Positions 23,251 to 35,759 of a DNA stretch of 64,000 nt are shown piece after piece (positions within the stretch are counted from its first letter, which is position 1; each line of letters starts with the position of its first letter). The notes under the pieces are model-generated. The model made no database searches. It was not told where the DNA came from and was given only the letters and a program-made list of their open reading frames with translations. The translations under genes and the position numbers were made by a program. The stretch is taken from contig JAMXBD010001095.1 of NCBI GenBank assembly GCA_024138025.1, forward strand, positions 423,716-487,715, written 5' to 3'. Source of the DNA: Combretum micranthum. Its lineage: Eukaryota > Streptophyta > Magnoliopsida > Myrtales > Combretaceae.

Positions 23251-24356
23251 TCTTGTTAAACTAAGATTTAATCTCATGATGCAAACATTTTATTTGTGCC
23301 ATGTTTTTTTTTTTTGTTTTTTGTTTTTTTTTCCACAGCTAGTGCTCCCAATGGAACTTGTGAGCTAGTTAGGAACTCTTAAGTAAGTCATTTAATCATA
23401 AAAAGAAATATAATAATTTAAGTATTTTAATGATTATGATTGAGCCGTTAAAAAGTCAATTATCTTAGTAAGTGATGGACGAAAATATTTTTCTTAAACT
23501 ATATTATATTGCCATTAAAAATGGGATAATATTAGATTCTTTTCCTTTTCTTATTTATTCACCAAAAACAAAAGGGGAGATGAAATTTAAATGGAAGTGA
23601 ATAATATAAGAGGATCAATAGACAAAAAAAATTAGGGTATGAAATTTCAAACAAATAAACTTTATAGTATCCTATATATGTGGACAATAATTTCTCTTAA
23701 GAGAACAAAGCTAATGATGAGTACCACAAATTAAAGCAAATAAAAAGAATAACTTAATCTCATATGAAAAATAATTAAAAATAAAAACATGAAACAAAGT
23801 TATTTAGGAAAATTCTATGGTCTATCATTAATTTTGATGAGATTAGTCCTGTTGCCTATCCAATGGCGATACTATGCCCAATCATGATTGTAACAATAAA
23901 ATAGTTATATTTAATTATTATATTTATTTTAATGATAAGATGATTAACTAGATTATCTCGAGACCGTATAAGCTATCACTTATTTAATACCCACTAACAA
24001 ACTAACAATGACTTGATTACTATAATGAATTAATTGACTAATTTTATAGAAGTGGGCTTGTTGTGGTAGGAACAATAATGCCAATATGGATCATAATGGT
24101 GAGAATGGTAGGGGGGGAGGGAATACAAAATTGAGATAATAAATGGCAAATACTGATTACAGCAGTGATGGTAGATTTAGCATACGGTAAATGAATGGAA
24201 TAGCTTTCAAAAGAGGGGCAAGCACACACAACCTCCCCTTTACATTAGGGTTTTTTTAAGGAGTTTATGTCACATTTAATACACAAAAATCATTCGAAAT
24301 GGAATGAATTAGAATGAGAGGAATGGAATGGAATGGGAGGTAGAATGATAAATGTA

Positions 24357-24620
24357 TTCACTTGTTTGGATATATATTGGAATAAAATGGAATTGACATG
24401 TTATTTATAAAAAAATATCCTTAATAATTTATTTAAATAATAAATAAGTAAGAGGATAAAAAGATAATTTAATATTAATTATTTATAAGGAAGGAATGGA
24501 ATCACGATTCCATTTTCTCAAGAGCGGAATCTAATTTCTTTTCAAAACCAGAATCGCAATGAGAATGGAACTCCGAATCGTGATTCCATTTTGGTTTCAA
24601 TCCTCCATACCAAACATGGA
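24357..24620. mobile_element. MITE-like element with GGAATGGAAT-type inverted ends
   Basis: The left end (TTGTTTGGATATATATTGGA, then AAATGGAAT) is an imperfect inverted repeat of the right end (ATTCCATTTTGG, then CCATACCAAACATG). It spans about 265 bases with no coding capacity. GGAATGGAATG repeats just to the left may belong to an older copy. Confidence 0.6.
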
Positions 24621-26542
24621 ATTAGAGGAAGCGATTAGAGAGAGAGTTACAATTAATGAACTAATTTGCCATGATAATTTTGTATTTGAAGCTTAAACCT
24701 TTTACATAAGTTTTAACTAATTATCTCAATTTTGGGATTATCAGTTTCAATATTTAATTGAATTAGTGGCAAAAAAAATATTTAATTGAACTGAAGATGA
24801 TATCGAGATGGGCATGGACCAGATTTCATAAAACCTCAATCCATCTTGGTAACCTATAGCAAAGTCTCTCACGATGCTTTCTTTTTTTTTTTTTTTTTTT
24901 CCCTAGACTAGTAATCTGCTCTTACAGGAAATTTTAACAACCTAAAACCTGCCGCACCAGCAGTGACTCGATTTTACGAAAAGCAAGTTAAGACTTGTTT
25001 AGCAACGTTTAAGTTAATTTGCGTTTCTGTTGTTAGATAATTTTAGTTAAATTCAAGACATGTTTGATTTAGATAAAATCTAACCGAAGCACAACTTGGT
25101 AATGGATAGGCCACGCATTATGAGTTTGACAGACGAAGCTTGAAATGCTATATTTTATAAATAGATTTGACCGTTCAATGTAATAAAAATATGAAAAATT
25201 TCAAATTTAACATTGAAAATCCCTACGTGGATTCGTCGGTTGCAGCTCTCGTATTGGACTTAAGTCCTAAGGTGACATTGACACGTATCATTGATCTTAA
25301 AATTTTAAAATTTCACACAAAAGAGAAAACTCAAAGGACCACTTGTAATGATTTCAAAACTGATAATACTGATGGTGAATATGCATCTCCTGTAATTTTT
25401 CTCATCTATATATTTTTTTATCTTTTAAATATCCTCAACTTTGTTTTTTTCTAATTGAGTTTTTTAAATGAGTTTGAATTTTTTTTGTCTTTACAATATA
25501 AAGAAAAAAAGTAAACATGATACTTTTTGCTTGAGATATATCACTAAAGTATAATACAATTGATATTAATTTTGATTTTATATCATAAATTTTTTTTTTT
25601 TACGAAAATAAAAATAGCGGGCCAACAGATAGAAATGTTATAACAACTCCTCAATCATATCCCTAAATTCAACATTTCGTGGCCAGCATTAATATTTAAT
25701 TAAATTAACTAATTCCAAAATAATTGTACCCACTCAGGCACATCAACTTTTTTATCGAACTTTGTGCTCTTTACTGTGCTTTTCTTGGCGTACCTTAGTG
25801 TTGACATTGTCAATCACTAACATCTGACGATAAACTTTTAGTATGTATTTCTAAACTCATATGAAAAGAAAAAAATTCATAAAAAAGCTCATTACCACAC
25901 GTGTTTTTTTTTCATTTAATTATATTAACTTGAAAGAATAATTTAAATTTGTAGATACTTTTAACTTTTTTCCGATTTTAATTATTCATATTGTGACTGA
26001 TATTTTTCTAATTTCAGTCTCTTCGTTTATCTTCTTTTAAAATCTTCGAGCTTCCACAACCTATACTATACATCACAGCCACGCCAACCCCCTGTTCATT
26101 TAATGTCTTCCGTTAATTTCACGACATCCATTGGAAATAGCAAAGACTTCACTAACCTATCGCTTTCATAATAAATTATTATAAAAAGGCCATGCGGACG
26201 ACAAGCAAATGATGTAGACGACAAGTTCCCGTCAGCTTAAATTTACCCCACTCGTCTATATTGTTATGATATTATTTTTAGGCCGTTAACTTTTATTTTT
26301 TATTTATTTTTAGGTTTTCCATACCAGTTTTTATTATATTTATTATCTATTCTTTTAAGGTTTTTATATAATATTATAAATAGATTTTTAGACCTTTTAT
26401 GTAAACATAACATTTTACATACTTCGAAACCCTAATTGAGTGTTCTCTCTCTTAAAAATTACATATTTTATAATGGAGTGTGTTTTAAAAATCATTTGAT
26501 GATTTGATTTTTATTTTTTATGCTTCTACGCTCTGTCAAAAG

Positions 26543-26638
26543 GTGTTACCATTATATATGCATATAAGTTAATATCAAAATTATTTGCAAGTGTTACCAT
26601 TATATATGCATATAAGTTAATATCAAAATTATTTGCAA
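26543..26638. repeat. 48-base tandem duplication
   Basis: Two perfect or near-perfect units, each opening with GTGTTACCATTATATATGCA, start at 26543 and 26591. A degenerate third start follows. Confidence 0.9.
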
Positions 26639-26824
26639 GTATTACTCGCTGTTACAATTATATATATAGTAAGATGTTGCTATAATTTTAATTATATTTT
26701 CTAAAACATCGCATGTATGAAAATTATTTCAAAAACAATTAAAGATATTTAATACATTTTATAAAAGGTTACATATATTTGTTGAAATTGTTTATTTATT
26801 AAAAATAAAATTAATATGAAATAT

Positions 26825-27296
26825 TTATAACTCATATTTTCGTCTAAATATATCAGTAAATATATTGAAACAGGACACTTTATTAATTGCTAAAATAATT
26901 TTTATATCAAGTCGTATAATATAATTAATATTATTCAAGAATAATTTATGTGATAAAATAAAAATCATTTGTAATAAATAAAATGTAATTATTTATGATG
27001 TACTATGAATAAAAAAAAATTTATTTAAAATAATTTATTTAGTTAAATAAAGTTTATAATTTATAAGTCATATTTTCGGCTAAATATATCAGTAAATATA
27101 TTGAAACAGGACACTTTATTAATAATTGCTAAAAGAATTTTATATCAAGCCGTATAATATAATTAGTATTATTCAAGAATAATTTATGTGATAAAATAAA
27201 AATCATTTGCAATACATAAAATGTAATTATTTATGATGTACTATGAATAAAAAATAGTTATTTAAAATAATTTATTTAGTTAAATAAATTTTATAA
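26825..27296. repeat. 236-base tandem duplication
   Basis: Units start at 26825 and 27061 and align almost throughout. Shared landmarks are ATATTGAAACAGGACACTTT and ATTTATGATGTACTATGAAT. Few substitutions and short indels separate them, so the duplication is fairly recent. Confidence 0.9.
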
Positions 27297-27607
27297 TAAA
27301 GAAATTTAATGTTAAATTAAGAAAAGCAAACATTTAACTATCATTATATTTTTATTTGCTCTTCCCTCTTACCCCGACAGTCCTTCCCTACGAGAAAAAA
27401 GGTTGGTGATTCTTATAGTACATAATTGATGCGACACGGAATTTGTTCAATCGATTCCATCATGCCTATTCAAAAATTCAGCAACCTAACCCTTACGCAG
27501 TAGAATTAATGTTCAGTGGGCACATGCATGCTGGAAAATTTTTACTACTTGTATATATATTCTTTCGTGAAAATATAATTTCTTTTCTTTGCTTGGTAAA
27601 TTTTAAA

Positions 27608-27780
27608 GTTAAAATTATATATAATTTCAGATATCACGTAAAACCATCTTATTTTGCATATATTAATTAATTATAAAATGTGTTGTGGAAACGAGTTAAA
27701 ATTATATATAATTTCAGATATCACGTAAAACCATCTTATTTTGCATATATTAATTAATTATCAAATGTGTTGTGGAAACG
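27608..27780. repeat. 87-base tandem duplication
   Basis: Units start at 27608 and 27695 (GTTAAAATTATATATAATTT) and both end in GTTGTGGAAACG. They are nearly identical. Confidence 0.9.
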
Positions 27781-29321
27781 GATAAAAAATTTTCTTTTTG
27801 ATATCATAAGTTAAAATATTCAGAATTTCTTAACATGTAGAAATTGAACCTACTCCAAATACATACGATATATGTTTACGCTTTTTAAAAAACGTGTAGA
27901 ACCAGTAGAAAATTTCAACTTCAAAACCTCATGCGTACTTTTTTTTTTTTGTTACTTAAAAGTACAAGCACATATAAAAAAATTTTTTCAAAAGCATTTT
28001 ATGAATCATAATCTTAAATAGAACTAATCGTAAAATAAAAATTTGAGTAATATTATTTGTTTACTAATATTATACTATTATTTTTTGCAAGATGGATGCA
28101 ACCTGCATTCTTTATAAAGAAAATAGATACATGTTGAAAAAGTTGATACAAGGCATGAAAATGTGACGAATATTAATATATCTTTACTGGGATATAAATC
28201 GATACCCTATACTAACACGGACACGACTCGATCCGGAACCAAAAACCAGATCATAATAGCTATCAACAGTTTCAAAACCGAAGTCCAACCGGCTCAGTCA
28301 GTTCCTGGCCGATTTTATGGGCAGAAACCGGTAATTCTATCCTGTTCGAAAAAAGAAAAAAGAAAAAAGAAAAAAAGGTAGCAAAGTTGAATTATTGTTG
28401 CAATCGCAGCGTGATTATCGGTTAAAATAAAGACAAAGGGAGCCAGTAAAAAATGGGACCTTCAAGGTCCAGATTCATCATTGTTTTGGAGGGGCCAGGG
28501 AGAGAGAGAGAGTGTGTGTTAGCCGAGTGTCTCAGTGAGGAGGAGGAGTAAAAAATTGATACCACCTAGAGAAGGGATGTTCTACGATTTGCACAAATGT
28601 ATTCCCAATTTCACACGTATGTAATCCAACAAAATTGAATTCAACATTTTGACCCTTCAAAATAAGCAAAATAATCTTAATATGAATGGCATGGAACAAA
28701 TCAAAACAAATTCATACATCATTAATTACCTCTAAAAAAAAATTAATTGATTCTCGTTTCAAAATCAGACCAAAATGGAGCTTTTTCCGGTTCTAAACTC
28801 GTGCAGGTGGCTACCCTATATGCCATCTTATGACTTCTAATATTTATCCCAATCCAATCCACTGATATAGATCAAATAGAATATAGCGTCGGCTATAAGT
28901 TTGATTTAGGAAGACATAATAAATCTCGATCACATAATCAAAAGAGGTAGAAGTGTATTACCATTAATAATTCTGTGACCATTTCGAGCTGAGACAAACA
29001 ACACACTACAGATTAAAAAAAAAAAAAAAAAGGGCAAACATACAACGGACTCAAAGTAACCACAACCTTTTTTTCCGGCTGAAAACTAGGATTACCATCG
29101 GTACCAAGTCAAGTGACGATTACTTTATTTAAAACACCTTCAAATCACGTTAAAAAAACCGCCGACAATACAAGACGGTCATACATAGTCTTTAGAAACT
29201 GAAAAGCTAACACACTCCTTCTCAGTTCCTGTTTATGCATATAATATTATTACATAATTGAGGATGATGGTTTTTGTCTCTGCTTTGAAAGATGGTCTTA
29301 GCTTAGGCCTATGGAGATGAC

Positions 29322-29929
29322 TCATTTACAAGTGCATGGATCACAGCTGCAGTTCGATCCGCACTTGCATCCATTCTCGGCCCCCATTCCCATCTCCGAC
29401 TCCTCGAATCGTCTGGCACAATGCACATCCAACGTTAATATTAATGTTAAAAGTAACATCATATAAAATTTTTGTTTCTGAATAGAGCAGAGAGAGTGAA
29501 TCATACGGTTTTGCAACTGGAGCAACACCCATGACAAGGGTCTGGGTGGTGGTGGTCTCTGCCATGCTCAAATCAGCGTGCATCTTGCACCTACAAAACC
29601 AACAACCAAGTTCTTAATTAATTAAACTTCAATTCATGTAAAATTTGAGTTATTAATCACAACCACTAGGAATGTAGGTTGGCGGATCCTTCTAAGGTAC
29701 TTTACGCTGCTAGAAATTAGATTTGCAACGGGTTTTTAAAAAATTTACAAAACTCCATTGGGATTTGGGTCGGATTCCGAAACTTAAAACAAACACATAC
29801 CATATACATATATACATATATAAATATATGGGAATGATAATGAAACTAGGAAATAGAGTAGTACCCTCCACAGCCACTGCCGCACTTGCAGCCAGAGCCA
29901 CAGCCACAGTTTCCTCCGCAGCAAGACAT
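29322..29929 (-). CDS. MT2: Type 2 metallothionein (copy B)
   Basis: Same predicted role as copy A: cytosolic thiolate-cluster metal binding. Three exons on the minus strand: 29929-29865, 29590-29507, 29412-29322, totalling 240 bases and 79 residues; all splice sites are GT-AG and phases match copy A exactly. The N-terminus [14 protein letters not shown] has the full type 2 Cys pattern (eight Cys in this domain), the linker reads [15 protein letters not shown] (one Thr fewer than copy A), and the C-terminus is [15 protein letters not shown] with six Cys. The gene lies head to tail with copy A, about 6.2 kb away. Compact introns (94 and 274 bases) and an intact motif set suggest that it is functional. 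Confidence 0.94.
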
Positions 29930-30046
29930 ATTTTTCAGTATGAGAAAACTTAGGATGGAAAATGTGTATTTGTTTGTTTAGAATATATGTCTAACCAAAC
30001 AAGCAGGCACGACTATGTTGATTTTTACTGAGGAAGACATGGCCCA

Positions 30047-30054
30047 TATTTATA
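30047..30054 (-). promoter_or_regulatory. TATA box of metallothionein copy B
   Basis: TATAAATA on the minus strand, about 118 bases before the start codon, the same distance as in copy A. Confidence 0.65.
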
Positions 30055-30091
30055 TTGGGAGGTGAGAGAGAAGAGTGAAATCATAACCGTT

Positions 30092-30097
30092 CACGTG
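30092..30097 (-). promoter_or_regulatory. G-box (CACGTG) of metallothionein copy B
   Basis: CACGTG inside TTCACGTGTC, about 36 bases beyond the TATA box. Motif and spacing are conserved with copy A. Confidence 0.55.
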
Positions 30098-32484
30098 TCC
30101 CTTTAAAACTAGGCAAGAAATCTCATAGTGCTAGCACTGTGCTAGTGAATTCATTTTTTAAAATAATTTTTTGTCGCCCATTCAAAATGGAATAATATCT
30201 TGTCCGACGCATAAAACTTACTAGTTTTTTATTAATTATCTGAATAAAAAACTTTCTATCAATTCAACTTTTGGGGTTGGCTTTATTAACTAATTAAACT
30301 AAATTTTTTAGTTTTGCTTAGAGAAATCAAACAAATCAATTCAATCTAGATATTTATACATACATCATTAATTACTTATTTACTTCATTGTAATTATAAT
30401 TTTATTACAATCTTATGAGTAGCTATTAGGGCATTTAATTAATTATAAATAATTTCATAAGAAATTCCTACTACAAAATAGTTATTCTTTACTTAAATCT
30501 ATAAATGATAATTTAATGTTGGAATTATCTTTTCTTTTTCTTTTTCAAAATGCCCTATTTAAATAAAAAAAATTAACGAAAAAAATCCTATTACATTTTA
30601 TTTCATTCTTTAATAATAGAAATTTTATTGTAGCCATATTCGTTAAATGAAGTGAACTGACCGTAAAGTTTAAGTTAATAAAAGAATTATTATTACGACT
30701 GACAAATGAAATATTGCTTTTATATGAATTTTATTTGTTATTTTTTATTTAAATGAACATATTTTTAACCTATTTTCAAATTTTAATAATAAATTTAATA
30801 GAAATCGGTATTTCCTACACACGTTTTCTATATAGGTAAAAATTGAAAAGATGCATATGAAATTGCTAGAATACGTAAAAGACCACATTTATAAGTTAAT
30901 ATTTAAACACATAAACATATTATTTTTATTATCATGTTTTATATAGAAAACATATAATAACATAATATTTTAGGAATATAGTTAAATTATATCTTCAATT
31001 GTTTAACTGCTTATGTCTGTTTTAGGTTTAGAATATGAAATGTATGAAGTTTGGATAAGATGAGACAGAATAAGAAAAAGATTAGGATTTAACAGCTTTA
31101 GTGTGTATGAATATTTTTCTATTTCATTTTATTTTACTATTGGATTGGAGGTTTATTATAAAATTCAAATTCGATGTTATCATCTTATAAGGTTTTAGCT
31201 ATATTTTTAAATCCGATGCTAAAATCGTATAGTTTGGATCTTATAGGTTTTTCGGCAGATTGAATAGGTTGGAAATACGCGCGGATGCACCCGCATCCAC
31301 ATGCCTGTTTCGATATCTACAATAATCTACCCGGCCGATCATTCTGGTCCAAGGATAGCGATACGTGTTTCTCTCCGACTCTGCGTGGCCATAAGCTATA
31401 GGCGTACCCTTTCAAGGAGACTTCGAGAGTCGAGATTTTTCTTGCTATTATCGAAGGCCTCAATAATTAATGTAAATCGGATAGAGTCACAGACAGAATA
31501 GTGAGATTAAATTATTAAATAGTTTTTTATTTATACTATAGTCCATGGATAACATTGTGCGATGAGCCGGCGTCACATCCAAGGTAGAATGATTACTAAG
31601 AAAATAAATCCTAAAGATAAATTGTAGATCATACCTTATGGTGGATGCTTGAATCTTTAATATATATTATTTTACTTCCTTGTAACTTTAAGGTATGTTT
31701 GTTTCATTAGATTTATTTTGATATTATTTTTAAATTAATGTTTATTAGAAAAACATATTAATAAAATTTTATTTATAAATTAATTAAATTAAATCTATAT
31801 AAATAAATTATAAATATTAATTTAATACAAATATAATATCGATCAAAATCTAACCATTGGAGATGCATCCGCCCCTATGTCATTCCTGGTCTCCAGATCA
31901 TGGTTACAGCAGCAAAATCATTGCTTTTTCTATTTTTATGATATCCAATATCTGTTTTGTATGTCCTACGCCACAAAGTTCAATGGATAAGATTTTCTTT
32001 ACTCTTATTCAAAGGTCTAATGATATGTGTATATTGGAGCCTTTGACACAATTATAGATCCTCAGAGGCAATCCGGATTGATCAATAAGAGATAGATTTC
32101 AATTCGTTGAAATCAAGAAAGATGGATTGTGGAAAGGATTATGAATGGTAAATACCGTTTAGTAAATATTTCTCGTGAAGTACCAAATGACGTGGTGGAA
32201 ACCATATAAGATTACAATGGGTTGTAACTTGTTCCGGGCAAAATGAAAAAAATATTGTATAGATAATACACATCACATGTACATATACGTGATGAATAAC
32301 TATTAATTATATTTTAATATATGAAAAGCATAATTTGATTATTTTCAAAATAACCACCATATATATTAAAAAAGATTAATACTTCCTGCATAAATATTAT
32401 AGGTAGTGTTTTACCCACATATAAGCTCTTCTCCAAATGGATGAGTTCCATTCATGAGTTACATGTACAATGCAAGGAGATTAA

Positions 32485-32701
32485 GGGTTTGTTTGGATTG
32501 CCAGTTTTTCAGCTGTATCTGTACTTGTATTAAAACAATATGTATATATGTATTTGATTTGTATTTATATTTTAATTATATTTAATTTATTTGATCTTTT
32601 CATGAGAATTATCAAATTTATTTTATCTGTATCTATTTCTTGATAAATAATTTGTTAAAAAATTATCTATATCTGTTGGAAAAAGCTAACTAAACATACC
32701 C
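32485..32701 (+). mobile_element. MITE-like element (copy 2, same family as kinesin intron 2)
   Basis: About 217 bases beginning GGGTTTGTTTGGATTGCCAG and ending GCTAACTAAACATACCC. It aligns with the reverse complement of 15789-16018 over its length, with inverted ends and no coding capacity. Confidence 0.65.
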
Positions 32702-32825
32702 GAAGTCTAGAAATATGAGCCTATGTAGATTGTTTTCTATAGATGGGCATTTGCAAAAAGCAGGAAATTGGGGTGTAGTTACAGTAAGGCGTAACTGCCT
32801 GTTGGATGAATATGTGTTGTTTTAG

Positions 32826-33178
32826 ATGTGAGGTATGACATGACATCAAGAATGCCCTATATGGTTTTTTTTTTTTTTTTCGTTTAATTGATTGTATCAA
32901 TTATAATATTTTAACATCTTGTGTTCTCTTATGGAAATTTGATGATATGAGATGAGGTAGGGGTCTGTAAAATGAGATGGTGATTTCAGGTGGTCCTATG
33001 AATCTATGATGTTGAGGCATGTGTCAAGATTGTCCTGTGTTGTTTTATCTTAAAGTATAATGTAGTAAGGTTTGCTGTCCCACGGAAATTCGAGGATTAC
33101 AACATGAAGCGGGGTTTCGTAAACTGAAGCGACGATTTCTTGCGGTCCTATAAAGCTCAATAATGAGTATAAGCCTAA
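32826..33178. repeat. Old diverged tandem duplication, about 170-180 base unit
   Basis: The first unit (32826-33009) and second unit (33010-33178) share a series of short blocks in the same order: CATCAAGAATG/TGTCAAGATTG, GGAAATTTGATGA/GGAAATTCGAGGA, GGTGGTCCTAT/TGCGGTCCTAT. Divergence is high, so it is ancient. Confidence 0.55.
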
Positions 33179-33528
33179 ACAAGGAAGTCACACGGCCGTT
33201 AGGCTACTTAATTATTATTGAGCATCATTTATAATCCGCATTGGGGCAATACAAATTTGTGTAATTCACAACACTAACTTTAGCCTACTTTACACACCGT
33301 TTTTCCCTTTTTTCTTTTTTTCATGTTCATATATGTATATAGGGATATAAATGAACTAAGCTAGTTCACAAACTGCTTGAACCCGGTTCAATGTTTAATC
33401 AAATTTGATTTGAGAATAGTCAAGTTGAGCTTGAGTTTGAGCTACTCGAATAGTTTATCAAGCTCAACTTGAGCTTCGTATATTTTGCTTGGTCAGCCTG
33501 CAAGCTTAATCGAGCTTATGTAAATAAA

Positions 33529-33787
33529 TAATGTAAATTTAATGTGATTTATTTTTAAAACAAGATTTAATATATCATAGGATTTCTTTAGGATTTTCTA
33601 AGAAACAAATCATTTAAAAAAATATTTGATATCTTATAAGATTTTCATTAGAATTCTTTTAGGGTTTTAGATATATATTTTCCTTTTGTCTCTTTTTTTT
33701 TTCCCAAGATTCAAGACTTTTATCAATAATAGAAAAAAAAATTTGAAGTTTACAAATCCTTTGCAGTTTTGACTCATGCCTACTACA
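33529..33787 (+). repeat. 5' LTR of the short-LTR gypsy element
   Basis: Aligns with 38314-38546 through blocks such as ATCTTATAAGATTTTCATTA and TTTTAGGGTTTTAGATATAT. It starts TAATGTAA (the other copy starts TGATGTAG) and ends in TACA next to the primer site. Confidence 0.8.
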
Positions 33788-33792
33788 TTAGG

Positions 33793-33804
33793 TGGTATCG
33801 GATC
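33793..33804 (+). other. Primer binding site, initiator tRNA-Met type
   Basis: TGGTATCGGATC lies five bases after the LTR end; the first seven bases match the usual TGGTATCAGAGC exactly. Confidence 0.7.
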
Positions 33805-33839
33805 AGGTTTTTGTCCTGAATTTGATGGTTGGAAATGAT

Positions 33840-35010
33840 AGTGCATAGAGTGGTTATGCCCGTGATGGTTTTCAAGACATGGAAGCCTTATGAACTGAAA
33901 TTCAAGCTCAAAGGGTAGCATTAGCAACCTTAGAGCAAAGTGTTGATAACAAATTTTGATGTTTGGAACAGCGCCTTGAAGATATTGTAGATCGGTTTGA
34001 TGCTTTAGGTGTGGATACCAATGGGAATAGGATTAGTAATAGGCAACAACCAAGAGATGATGATGCTCAAGGTGATCTTATCGTCAAATATGTCACTACA
34101 AACAATCATAGGCAACCAGCCTATGAAGATAATTAAGAAAAAGAAGAAGAGCTATGGTTAAATGATTATAACCAACTTGTTAGATGCAGTGTTGGACGTG
34201 GCAGGTATTAAGATAATGATTTTGATAGGGATAATTATGGATTTAAGTTGAAGATAGATATTCCTAGTTTCAATAGGAATCTTAACATTGAAGTCTTCAT
34301 TGATTGGATTACTGAAATTTAGTGGTTCTTTGAATATATGGAGATTCCTTAAGAGAAGAAGGTGGGACTAATGGCCTGCAGATTAAAAGGGGGTACTTTT
34401 ATTTGGTGGGAGGGCTTATAGAATAAGAGATATTGTGAGGGCAAACAACTTGTTCGAACTTGGTATAGAATCAAGTAGTTGTTGCAAAGGGATTTTCTTC
34501 CACTAGATTTTGAGCAAATTTTATTTCAACAATACCAGAGATGCCATCAAGGAAAACCATTCGTGCATATACTATCGAATTTATGAGACTTGCTAAAATA
34601 AATAACCTATGGGAGAGTAAAGGGCAATAGGTTGCAAGGTATTTAGACAGATTGAAGCCTCAGATTAGAGACAAGGTTGATTTTCAAGTTTTGCAAAATC
34701 TAAATGAGGTAAAGAACATGGCCATTAAGGCATAATTAATGCTACAGTAGAAGAACAATAGGTGAGATTCAAATAGGACTGGTTCTAGCAATGAGAATTA
34801 TAATAGAACTCTTATTAGAAGGAGCAAATCGATTCAAGATACTCGATTGTGCAATAAAAGGAAGGAAGATAAGGCATTTGAAAAGAGACCACTAGAATCG
34901 AAAGAGGTGTAGAAAATGGCTAATCCTTATGCTAAGCTGATGACTAAGAAGTGCTATAGGTGCAATCAACCTGGGCATAGGTCCAATGAATGCCATAGTA
35001 AGAGGGGGTG
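33840..35010 (+). pseudogene. Gag of the short-LTR gypsy element (decayed)
   Basis: The retrotransposon gag domain is visible around 34290-34560: FFEYMEIP, then EKKVGLMACRLKGGTFIWWE, then LPLDFEQILFQQYQ, interrupted by stops. A complete zinc knuckle KCYRCNQPGHRSNECH (CX2CX4HX4C) follows at about 34950-35000. The N-terminal part is frameshifted. Confidence 0.75.
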
Positions 35011-35149
35011 TTAATATTGTTAAGAGGGATGCAAAGAAGATGTTGCAAGCTTGATGGAGGTGATGATGAGAGCGAGTATGAATATGATAATGGGGATTAG
35101 CAAAGTTATGCAATAATAAAATTGATATTAGCACCTAAGCAAAAAGATG

Positions 35150-35440
35150 TTACCTAATGACACCAGCTATTTCGCACCAAGTGTACAATTAATGGTCATG
35201 TATTTAATCTTATCATAGATAGCAATAGCTGTGAGAATATTATTGGTAGAGAAGCCGTGAAGGCGTTGTAGTTATCAGCAGAGAAGCATCCTAGTTATTA
35301 TTCCATTGGAAGGATCAAAGCTATAAAGAGGATCTAGGTGAATGAGCACAATAAGGTAACTTTTCTATTGGTAAATATAGGGATGAGTTATATTATGATA
35401 TTATGGATATAGATGCTTGCCATATTTCATTTGGTAAACC
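35150..35440 (+). pseudogene. Protease region of the short-LTR gypsy element (decayed)
   Basis: The frame reads FNLIIDSNSCENIIGREAVK near 35197-35260. The active-site triad Asp-Ser-Gly has become Asp-Ser-Asn. Stops follow. Its position between the zinc knuckle and RT supports the call. Confidence 0.65.
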
Positions 35441-35759
35441 TTGGTAGCATGATGTCGATGCCCAGAATGTAGGCATAGATAATGTGTACAGGTTAGAGAA
35501 GCAAGGAGTGAAGTTTACATTGCTTCCTTCAAGAGTTAATAAATGCCCTAACACTTTGAAAGTGGAGGGGAGGTCTTACATCACCATTACATATTCTGAG
35601 CAAGAGTTAAAGGCTAACATGAAAGAGTCTATAGTTGTCCATGCCTTAATTGCGAAGTAGATTCTAGCAGTTGATGAGAAGCAGCAAGTAATAGTACTAG
35701 AGGCAATCAAGCCCTTGTTAAAAGAATTCAGCAAAGTCATGCTTGAAGATATGCCTGAC

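Larger units (their letters stand above)
21115..23275. repeat. Segmental duplication copy A (metallothionein locus)
   Basis: This block, including the whole gene, its 3' flank (CTGTGACCAT and ATTTAGAAACTGA landmarks) and its promoter (CACGTG plus TATA), is collinear with 28970-30120. Intron lengths differ greatly between the copies (551 and 853 against 94 and 274 bases). The shared flanks show that a genomic segment was duplicated, not a processed transcript. Confidence 0.75.
23300..28950. other. Intergenic DNA between metallothionein copies, no supported gene
   Basis: Very AT-rich. Contains a MITE-like element (24357-24620), three local tandem duplications (26543-26638, 26825-27296, 27608-27780) and a GA/GT simple repeat near 28500-28520. 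The frames at 25167-25454, 27443-27670 and 28163-28381 have no recognisable domain and unbiased composition, so they are not called. Confidence 0.6.
28970..30120. repeat. Segmental duplication copy B (metallothionein locus)
   Basis: Collinear with 21115-23275 across the 3' flank, gene and promoter. It is shorter because both introns are much shorter. Confidence 0.75.
30130..33340. other. Intergenic DNA, no supported gene
   Basis: AT-rich, with a more GC-rich island at about 31270-31500 that I do not recognise, a MITE-like copy (32485-32701) and an old diverged tandem duplication (32826-33178). The frames at 31301-31501 and 31857-32057 show no domain. Confidence 0.6.

Noticed and set aside
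25167..25454. 95-codon plus-strand frame
   Set aside because: AT-rich with a phenylalanine-rich tail; no recognisable domain, no splice or promoter context.
27443..27670. 75-codon frame near the tandem duplications
   Set aside because: Ends within the 87-base repeat; no domain and no conserved composition.
26543..27780. Possible CRISPR-like or satellite array
   Set aside because: Each unit occurs only twice, unit sizes differ and there are no spacers; these are separate tandem duplications.
28163..28381. 72-codon plus-strand frame ending in a poly-Lys run
   Set aside because: The tail is produced by an AAGAAA repeat; the rest has no recognisable features.
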